Assembly: GCA_019828595.1 (NCBI GenBank)
Contig: JAHQRK010000001.1
Span: 1,674,001 to 1,738,000 of the forward strand
Source of the DNA: Aphanomyces cochlioides
Lineage: Eukaryota; Oomycota; Saprolegniomycetes; Saprolegniales; Verrucalvaceae
Length of the DNA stretch: 64,000 nt
Direction of reading: 5' to 3'
Shown here: positions 56,601-64,000 of the stretch, piece after piece
Layout of the letters: each line of letters opens with the position of its first letter
Position numbering within the stretch: position 1 is the stretch's first letter
Translations under genes and position numbers: made by a program
Notes under the pieces: model-generated
Told to the model about the DNA's origin: nothing
Seen by the model: the letters and a program-made list of their open reading frames with translations, nothing else
Database searches by the model: none

Positions 56601-57678
56601 CTAGCAGCCACAACTTCAAGACACAACTAGCTCGAGTAAACGTACAGCATGCTCGCAATCGCTTCGCCGCCTGTCGTAATTTCAGGCTGCACGACGTTGA
56701 GCTCTTCCGCTTCGCCAATTCGATTCCTTGACAAGCGCAGCTCGATGACGCTGGAATTCTTTTCAAAAGCCGTCATGAAAGCCGCGCATTCGAAGTCATC
56801 AATGTCTGATTTCTCTAGCACGCTGCAATGTCGTTGGCAATGCTTGAGATCATGGACTTACAGGTGGGTCAGGGTACACGTCTTTGACTCGAGGAAGAGC
56901 CGTAGTGACTTGGCTGTTGCTGCGCCCAATTTATTCTCGGAGATGTCTAGCTTTCGCAGCTGGACTTGCTTGCTGATCGCTGCCAGCAATGCGTTGAGAC
57001 CATCGTCAGTGAGGCGATTGTCTCGGACGTTGATTTCCTGGACAAATGGCAGCGCATCGAGCCCCGCTGCAAATTGCATCATGTAATCGTCCCCGAGCGA
57101 CTAGACATGCTCATGAGGCAGTGGATGGAGTGGAAATCAACTTGATAAGAGAAGTCAAACACGTTCGTCGTCTGCTTGCGGATGACAAGAGGTAATGCCA
57201 GTTGATGCTTGGAAAAGCTCTGGACAGCAACTCGAGTGCGTGGTGTTGTATCCTCGTCTTCATCCAATGCGCGGCGTGACTTTGGCCGGAAGAGATGCGG
57301 CTTCTTCGAGATGGCCCTGTATTGCTCATAGAAGCCATGCTTGGCATTTTCGCCAAAGTATTTGGCCTGGTTCGCTTGGGTGAGTGTCTTCAATTCGCCG
57401 CCGACTCTTATCTCAGCATCGGCGGTTGGTTCCAGGAACGACGAGCGGCGATTGTACTCCATAGGCGTGAAAGCAAGCGGGCGTTCGATTGGGGTGAGGT
57501 AATGGCTCTCTTGCCTCTTCAAGTGAGCTTGAACGGCTGAATTGGTCTTCACATTGCCGAGAATTCTCTCGTAATCGAAGTTCGACGTCCTGTTCATTGT
57601 TTTCTCTTGTGATTCTGTCCGCGCATCTGGGCGACAAGATGTACGATCAATCTCGAGGACTTGTGGATCCCAGCTCAT
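53664..57678 (-). CDS. Leucine-rich-repeat and EF-hand protein
   Basis: About 13 exons join into roughly 1,170 residues. Start ATG 57678 (MSWDPQVLEIDRTSCRPDAR). An unstructured N-terminus of about 190 residues is followed by ribonuclease-inhibitor-like LRRs (VQEINVRDNRLTDDGLNALL, LRKLDISENKLG, STLRSLDLSYNNVGSRGA, SLRHLGMNGNNIGLEGGRAL), a linker, and EF-hands with good calcium loops (DTDGSGGIDASE, about 55660; DFDNSGTIEDFE, about 55510). A long helical C-terminal half follows, in which two similar armadillo-like or DUF4476-like regions may exist (RLEMLYFAIADSE, HGRVEAARVLFSRLID). It ends in DARKEVKKRVLCGP at 53664-53666. It is probably a calcium-responsive scaffold; I do not recognise an orthologue. 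Confidence 0.8.
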
Positions 57679-57699
57679 GCGTCTGAGAGCTCGTCATGG

Positions 57700-58338
57700 A
57701 TGTTTACAATTATTACTCGTACCCTAGCAGTTTTGTTGGGGCGTCAGATGACGTGGCAGGTCGAGGGAGCGGTTGGAGTTTTTCCTGTGCACAGTGTTTT
57801 AGCCTCGATGGTAATGATATATCTTTACTAGGCGACGTGTCCACGGTGCAGTGTGAAGCCGTGGCGCGGGGGGTTGATAGACTGGGCAGGCTTTACTGGA
57901 ATCGCCCGCTTGATTGGCGTCCTTGGATTCAATCGATGTGTGCATTGCATAGCTTATGGCACCACTGACGTCGTCGATTTGAACGCCATCGCTTTCAAAT
58001 GTGTTGCTGGGATTCAGTCAGGTCAGAAATCACTCTCCAAGCGTACCGATACCAAAAGAGCTGCGGCTTTGGCCGGCATGGCATGGCCAGGCGTTACAGA
58101 GCGGTTTCCCAATCAGGTCAATCATCTTTCTCATCGTCAAGCACTACCAAATGCAAATTTTCCCTGTTGTTGGGGTGTTAGCCGACATGGTAGGTCGAGG
58201 AAGCAGTTGAGTTACCACAGCACCGTTAGGTGTGACGACAAGGCAATTGTGGGTTTTGCGAGATGGCATGCCGAGGGTTTAGTGCGGCTTCCCAATCAGG
58301 TCAAATCAGGTCAACACACATGTGATTCAATGGTTAGC
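57700..58338. repeat. Degenerate direct-repeat region between genes
   Basis: Two related units start near 57734 and 58163 (both GTTGGGG...GTCGAGG(G/A)AGC(G/A)GTTG). A second word pair, TTCCCAATCAGGTCAA, occurs near 58107 and 58289 preceded by GGCATGGC/GATGGCATGCC. An open frame crosses the region but the repeats and lack of motifs argue against a gene. Confidence 0.55.
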
Positions 58339-59716
58339 CTAAGCTGTATAGTCTTGTGGCAAGATGCCATCCGATTTGGCGCGGTCGACCAAGGCAGCGA
58401 GCAATTTGCGCGCACCTGGAACATCCAGCTCCAAGTCTGGGAGAACCAACGCTACCTTGTCGAAACCCTTACGCAATTGGGCAGACGAAACAATTTCTTG
58501 GCTGACCAAGAATGCCAAGAGGGATCCCATGGCGTTGCAGTACTCCTTGCCTTCTTCAAAGGAATTGATAATGCCACGCTTGACCACTTCGTGGTGGAAA
58601 TGGGCCACATTTAGTTCCCGCACGCACGTCGCGGCTTCTTCCAAATCACCCGAGAGCAAGTATTCCTTCGTCAACTGATCGATGGCAATCTTCAACTCTT
58701 CAACAGGGCGACCATCGCCAGGTCCCCATCCCTTTTCCATGCGCACAGTTCCGTGGTTGATACTGAGCTTCTTCACAGCTTCTTGAACTACGACTGGCGA
58801 ATGTGCAGTCAAGATAGGATCTTCCAAGAAACGAGGAGGCAAAATCTCGTCCACAATTGCACGTGCGGCGAAAATAGACAGCATGTTGACGGCAGTAGGA
58901 ATGTCCAATGCCAAGTCGTCCGCTGAAACCAACACGCGACGAAAGCCTTGAGAGAGTTCGACAGGTGTCAAACCATTCAAATACAGTTCTGACAACAGGC
59001 GAGACACCCATTCACGCTCGCGTTCGTGCTTATCCATCGACATGGTAATAGCTCGCTTGACCAGCTCATAATTGTAGAGACCATCTAAACAATTTCGTAA
59101 GGAGGATATCAAACATCTCAATGAAATGACCTGTATCACCAGAGAGCTCGCTCAATTGGAGACGAACTTCTTCAGTATCGCCACTGGAGAAATATTCGTT
59201 GACAATTGCTTCGATTTGCTTCTTCACGGTGTCTGGCACTGGGCTAGCACCAAATGCTCGGGCATTTCCTTCAAAAAGCGTGACTTTTGCCAAACTCCGC
59301 GAAGTCGGCGACAGTGGCGAGCTGCCACTGGTTGCATCCGATGCGACCAAGATAATTTTTTCAGCCTCTTCTTCGCTGTCAAAATTCGGATCATTCTTGT
59401 CGTCTTTTGGCAAGTCGATAATATCCTCGGGTTTGCCCCACAGTCCCTTCTTTCCACCGCCTTGTTTCTTGGACAGTTCGCGACTCTTGGAGCGGTCTCG
59501 GGTGGGTAGTTCCGGCAACACTTCTGTCGCGCTTTTCTCGACAGTGTGAACAAGATGACTGCCTACACCATCAGCTGATGCTTCCTCCTCCATGGCGGCC
59601 TTTTCAGGATCCAAGTAAGCTACAGAACAAGTCATCAGTCTTTTCTCTTCAGAATGCATCGTACCAGCTTGCGTCGCCGAGTTCTCTTTGGAGTTCCGGC
59701 GTCTTGAGGCCGACAT
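58339..59716 (-). CDS. MA3-domain protein, PDCD4-like
   Basis: Two exons (intron of 45 nt near 59085-59130) give about 440 residues. Start ATG 59716. The N-terminal 150 residues are basic and acidic low complexity (SKSRELSKKQGGGKKGLWG, as in PDCD4-type proteins). Then come two MA3 domains: the first from VKKQIEAIVNEYFSSGDTEE to about residue 290 (ELVKRAITMSMDKHERERE, LSQGFRRVLVSADDLALDIP), the second from LKIAIDQLTKEYLLSGDLEE (LNVAHFHHEVVKRGI, LRKGFDKVALVLPDLELDVP). MA3 domains bind eIF4A and inhibit its helicase activity, so this is likely a translation regulator. Confidence 0.93.
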
Positions 59717-60582
59717 GGGGGGACTTTGCTCGATTAACTTCTACCTTGCGTATTTTTGAGTGCGAAACCGCCTGATAAACCCCCAAGCCACAGATTCTGC
59801 CATTTTTATTGGATCGGACATTAACTGGCAAGTCGCTCAAAATAGTTATAAAAGTTATCTTCGGCATGTGCCGACAGGATCTACCTTGCCTGAACGCTGC
59901 CTCTGCACTCTGCTCACGCCTTGACATTGAAGCACGCTGATCATCAAAAGATCTCCTCGTAGGACAGGATAAATTATGTGCATTCAATTCCCTCTGTTGA
60001 CCCAGTGTAATTAGATTTTATCCACCCAAATAACAAGTCCGCAGCCACCACTGTGGGCAAGGCATTGTACGTATTCCCTTCGGCGACGGAGTACTCACGC
60101 ATTGCGCAATTGACGAGGTGAATTCAAATTGCTATCAATTGTCAACGCGAGTCTTGTGCTATCTTGTGTGTCCGTAAGACCTTAGGACGTCAAGATATAA
60201 CTATGGCGAAGCTCAAGTAATGCTTTTATGCTCTCACTGGAAACTGCCACTCCAGTATGCGAGCAAGTCTTGGCAATGCGACGACTTTTATGCAACTTGT
60301 GGGGTTGAAATCGTCTTGTACTTTGGGCAAGTGCATAAATGAACTAATTTGCTTTTCATGGCAATTTAGTTCACAAAGTGGATGACAACTTGCAGCTTGT
60401 GCATCAGATACGCACCCCAACGATGAACCCAGTTCCCCAACCATGTGTCGTTGGCACTTGATGATATGATGGATGAAGAACTTGCCGAGGAGAGGAGAGG
60501 GCAAGAGGGTGGGGAAAGCTAGAATTTGAATTTTTGGAAGTCCATGAACTTTCGAGAATATTCGATTGTGGGGCGATGGAGA
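59717..60582. other. Intergenic, no gene seen
   Basis: 866 bp between two minus-strand genes. It serves as the MA3 promoter and the EME1 3' region. The open frame at 60226-60504 on the minus strand has no recognisable content. Confidence 0.5.
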
Positions 60583-62499
60583 CTACACGACTTGATTCGG
60601 ATCCGTCGATGTGAAGACTGTGTAAATACGCCTGGAGAGGACGACCTCTATCGAATTTGGGTTGAGTTTCTCCTATAAAAACCAAACAGTAAGCGTGTAT
60701 AGGATTCATTGAAATTGCGCACCGCTAGCAGGACTTCCTTGGCCGACACTGGCAATGCAGGGTTGTGGTATACGTCGAGAAGTGAATGCATCGTCGGATA
60801 AAATCCAATAACTCGTTGAGCGCGCTCTTCACTCATGCCTGGAATCTGAAAAACTAATCTCAAACCATCTACACACGGCGCCATACCATCTGGAGCATGC
60901 GTAGCCACGTGTTGGTCAGTTCATTGCTTGTGTCGCCAAGTGGAGTCGCTCGAAGCGATGTGAGCCGACCGACGTGCGTCAGTAGATCCACCGATTCACT
61001 AAGTGTGGTGTAAATACTGTCATGAGGCAAACAACGTACGCTTGTGGGAGTATAGCCACTTCCTTCGTAAGCGAGTATAAGTAATTGGCAGTGTCTTCGA
61101 TGTCGGTTGTAAACTAATATCGTTATGCGTGTTTAAGTTTGATATGTGGTTACCTTGATGTGGCAGAAAGAATTCATGAACAAGTGGACGCAGGCGTTCT
61201 GAACATGGGCAAACGTAAGCGATGTCTATCTTTGGCTCAGCATGTTGTTGGTCCTGCAGAGGTACCGCTTTGTTCTTGCGCTGTTGAGTTATAAGGGCCT
61301 TGTCCATGCCTTCCACGACGAGAAAAATACGTGCGGTGGAATCTTTCAAGAAGTCTCTACATGCACTTTGATCAAATGCTGAGTAGTAGTCAACACATAC
61401 CTTAGACCAGCGAGAACGTCGTAAATAGGTTTGTACTGCAATTCCATGGCTTCGAGGAATTCAATCGCAGTGAAGAATCGACATGCCATGGGCACACGAA
61501 TAAAGGAAGGGTGACTTTCGTCTATTGCTTCCCACGAGACGACTCCTTGTATCGTACAATCAAAAGGTGGTCGCATTTGGAATGGAGAGGGTGTGTGGGC
61601 AGCCAAGAGAGCTCGAAACTTGACGGCAACTTCAGACTCGAGCCAAGCGGACTCTAGCGACACATGAAGCTCTTGTTTTCGATTTCTAGTCTTTCGTTTT
61701 GACGAAAATTGCGTCGTCGTTGGCGCTGAAGGGGTGGGCATAGCGTCCAGAATGGAAGTTTGTGAGCTTTGCGATTGCAATGGATCATACACGAGAATGG
61801 GTCGGTACAAGGGATCGTCATCGAAGTCAACGTGATTTATGTAACCATTTTCTTCATCCAAGGCATTCATTGGAGCGCCTTCGCTGTCAGACAGACTTTG
61901 TATACTGATAATTGATTGATTTGCTGCCGTGTTAGTTTGAGGCTCTGGTCTAAAGACACGATGAGAAAGATCGCTAGCTAGATGATTTACACGCATGTGG
62001 ATGTCGCTCGTGAAGTCAATTGCGGATCTTCGGATTCGTTGTCGGATAGACTGTTGATACTTATGACAGACACATCAGCAGGATTGATGGGTTGCTCTGA
62101 TCTACGGACGCAATGAGCAAACTGTGAATGATTTCACCTGGTACCGGATCATTGTTGTATTAACCGTGCGAGTTCGTCTGTCATCGTCGCTGTCACTGAG
62201 CTCAATAACATCACCAGGATTGTCTACTCACAGAGAACGTTATACAACTCAATAACTCAAGTGCTTACTGGTTCTTGATCGCTTTGGAATTGGTGAAGCA
62301 TCGGACAAAGTCACAACTTGTGGCAAACTGTTTCGTTCCTGACGTGGAGTTTCGCTTGATATGACTGATCTCGCTGGCTTCTACATACACGCCACGTTTC
62401 TCGATAGTGCAAAGGCGTCCAACGTACCCTTGTCTGTGCAGGTTGCGCCAAACCGAGTGCGTCCAACATACCATCGATCTCATCATCGCTGCTGCTCAT
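60583..62499 (-). CDS. EME1: EME1-type regulatory subunit of MUS81 crossover junction endonuclease
   Basis: Pairs with MUS81 to cut branched DNA at stalled forks and recombination intermediates, in the nucleus. Ten exons give about 500 residues. Start ATG 62499 (MSSSDDEIDGMLDALG). The acidic N-terminus carries SUMO-interaction-like runs (DVIELSDSDDD, SVISINSLSDNE, SIISIQSLSDSE). The ERCC4-like domain begins with ELHVSLESAWLESEVAVKFR and continues GVVSWEA, ARIFLVVEGMDKAL, and TDIEDTANYLYSLTKEVAIL. Helix-hairpin-helix sequences follow: TNTWLRMLQM joined to IPGMSEERAQRVIGFYPT. It ends EVVLSRRIYTVFTSTDPNQVV at 60583-60585. The GDxxxERK nuclease motif is absent, as expected for EME1 rather than MUS81. 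The last three introns are short. Confidence 0.88.
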
Positions 62500-62778
62500 G
62501 ATAAATTTCAATTTCAAAATATAACCCCGACACTCCTTAACCACTGCACCCCTACCTTATCTAACCCTTAAACCCTTGTTTTGACACCAAAGTTCAAGTT
62601 GAAAGCAACAAAACTTTTATAAATTAGTTCTCTGAAGTTACTTCGAAGTATATCTTTAATGAATTAATAAATATACAAAGGTAAAATGATATAAGATTTG
62701 ATTCATCTTGTTACAAATAAATAGAAGTATTAATTTTCATAGGATTTAAATTCTGAAAGGAGTGATTCAGAGTTGAAA
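62500..62778. promoter_or_regulatory. Divergent promoter, EME1 / acyl-CoA dehydrogenase
   Basis: 279 bp, AT-rich in the right half (62600-62750), with no coding signal. Confidence 0.45.
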
Positions 62779-64000
62779 ATGTTGAGGAAGATCGTTTGGC
62801 AAACGATGGGACGGAAGGAAGTTGCGCGAACCGCGTCGTCGTCCAGAAGTGGCTTTTTCCAAGAGGCTCCAAGTTTGGGGAATCAATATGAAGATGACAA
62901 AGCTTTAGTCTCTCTTGTCCGCCGTTTGATTCCAGCGCAGACACGTCAATCGATGAATCTTGACGAGGAGTTGCATCGATTTGGGGCTCGTGTCGTTGCA
63001 CGAGACATCCTCGACGCATGTGAAGACGCTGAAAACAACCCACCACGACATGTTCCATTCGATCCATGGGGTTATCGCGTCGACAAACTTGTCATGGCCG
63101 AAGGATGGAAGACCATGAAGAGAATCGCAGCTGAAGAAGGACTCATCTCCCTAGCTTATGACAACCAGTTCGGCGAACATGCACGCACGTATCAGTTTGC
63201 AAAGTACTTCCTCTTTGCACCGTCAAGCGCCGTCTTTACATGCCCATTGGCTATGGCTGATGGCGCGGCGCGACTCATTGAGCTCTTACCTCAACGAAGT
63301 GCCACATTGGAGAACGCTCTCAGGCATCTTCTCTCTCGAGATCCAACCCTTGCATGGACATCTGGCCAATGGATGACTGAGCGCCCTGGTGGCAGTGACG
63401 TCTCCAGGACCGAAACGATTGCAGTTCCAGACCCAAACTCCACCACCTACCATATCAGCGGCTTCAAGTGGTTTTCAAGCGCAACGGATTCTGAAATGAC
63501 GTTGCTTCTTGCTCGTCTTGACGATTCACCACGTCTCTCACTCTTCTTTGGGCATATCCATCGTCCAGACGGCAGTGGCCTCAATGGTATTCGTATTCAA
63601 CGCCTCAAGCCTAAACTCGGTACCAAGGCTCTTCCTACTGCCGAATTGGAGCTCGATGGTATGGAAGCAGAGCTTGTTGGAGAACCAGGTCGAGGTGTTG
63701 CCACCATCGCCACGGTACTCAACATCACACGGGTTCACACGGCTGTAAATGCTGTTTCATTTCTCCGACGTTCACTTGCCATTGCCGATTCCTTTGCCTC
63801 GAAACGCGTTGCCTTTGGAAAACTCATCAAGGATCACCCGCTGCACAAGAAGACACTTTGGGATCTACATGCCATCTATCGTCAATGTCTGCACCTTGTA
63901 TTGCATACTGTAGCAGTTCTCGGCCGAGTCGAAGATGCCAGTCGCAGATCCGACGTTAACAAGGAAGACGAGCTCCTTCTTCGACTCCTCACACCTGTTT
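62779..64000 (+). CDS. AidB-like acyl-CoA dehydrogenase, partial at window end
   Basis: A FAD-dependent acyl-CoA dehydrogenase superfamily member. ATG 62779 opens a basic N-terminus (MLRKIVWQTMGRKEVARTAS) compatible with mitochondrial import. The reading frame is open for 407 codons to the window edge, so the gene is 3'-truncated by the window. Motifs: TRQSMNLDEELHRFGARVV, DPWGYRVDKLVMAEGWKTMK, then FTCPLAMADGAARLIELL, TSGQWMTERPGGSDVSRTET (the MTE..GGSDV signature of the AidB clade, FAD-binding loop), ISGFKWFSSATDSEMTLLLA, LGTKALPTAELELDGMEAEL and NAVSFLRRSLAIADSFASKR. No intron is needed in this part. It is closer to AidB/isovaleryl-type than to classical medium-chain enzymes; the substrate is unknown. 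Confidence 0.9.
   Translation, partial: MLRKIVWQTMGRKEVARTASSSRSGFFQEAPSLGNQYEDDKALVSLVRRLIPAQTRQSMNLDEELHRFGARVVARDILDACEDAENNPPRHVPFDPWGYRVDKLVMAEGWKTMKRIAAEEGLISLAYDNQFGEHARTYQFAKYFLFAPSSAVFTCPLAMADGAARLIELLPQRSATLENALRHLLSRDPTLAWTSGQWMTERPGGSDVSRTETIAVPDPNSTTYHISGFKWFSSATDSEMTLLLARLDDSPRLSLFFGHIHRPDGSGLNGIRIQRLKPKLGTKALPTAELELDGMEAELVGEPGRGVATIATVLNITRVHTAVNAVSFLRRSLAIADSFASKRVAFGKLIKDHPLHKKTLWDLHAIYRQCLHLVLHTVAVLGRVEDASRRSDVNKEDELLLRLLTPV

Noticed and set aside
57853..58614. 253-codon open frame on the plus strand
   Set aside because: Crosses degenerate repeats and then runs antisense through the MA3 gene; no recognisable domain.
1..64000. tRNA, rRNA or CRISPR arrays
   Set aside because: No cloverleaf, rRNA core sequence or regularly spaced repeats were seen by reading; a tRNAscan or covariance search was not possible.

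Overview
This is nuclear DNA of a gene-dense eukaryote with tiny introns (mostly about 32-50 nt, GT...AG). Proteins become continuous and recognisable only after many such introns are removed. The gene content includes a GPI-anchored GH72 beta-1,3-glucan remodelling enzyme, a GH3 enzyme with ricin-type lectin repeats, flagellar/centrosomal-looking coiled-coil and IQ proteins, kinesin-6, a mitochondrial class-2 release factor, and Ty1/copia and Ty3/gypsy elements. This suggests an oomycete, most likely a saprolegnialean such as Aphanomyces. That assignment is inference from gene content and architecture, not from a search.

Layout. The left third (1 to about 21.3 kb) is a repeat-rich graveyard. 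It holds degraded M14-carboxypeptidase, RGS-domain and ricin-lectin sequence, a copia element (2888-8341) inserted inside that degraded sequence with a 5-bp target duplication (ATACA), a hAT transposase fragment, a GH3 gene broken by frameshifts and by an internal inversion, and a gypsy/chromodomain element (13997-19915, target duplication GACAC).

From about 21.4 kb to the right edge the DNA is a compact run of housekeeping genes, often 20-300 bp apart. In order: diacylglycerol kinase (-), mitochondrial release factor 2 (-), an EF-hand/MICAL-type monooxygenase fusion (+), imidazolonepropionase (-), PLRG1/PRP46 WD40 splicing factor (-), stomatin/SPFH protein (+), a WW protein with FxPxxN-type repeats (-), CTF18 alternative clamp loader (-), kinesin-6 (+), EBP2 ribosome-biogenesis factor (+), a giant IQ/WW/zinc protein (-), ISD11/LYRM4 (+), GH72 glucanosyltransferase (-), an LRR/EF-hand protein (-), a two-MA3-domain protein (-), EME1 nuclease subunit (-), and an AidB-like acyl-CoA dehydrogenase running off the right edge (+).

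There are no operons. Several pairs share short divergent promoters (CTF18/kinesin, IQ protein/ISD11, PLRG1/stomatin, EME1/acyl-CoA dehydrogenase), and several converge with about 24 bp between stop codons. Functional themes are genome maintenance and division (CTF18, EME1, kinesin-6), cytoskeleton and flagellum (MICAL-like, IQ and FxPxxN proteins), cell wall (GH72, GH3 remnant), and organelle function (RF2, ISD11, acyl-CoA dehydrogenase). The exon joins given here were made by eye; boundaries may be off by a few bases where alternative GT/AG pairs exist.
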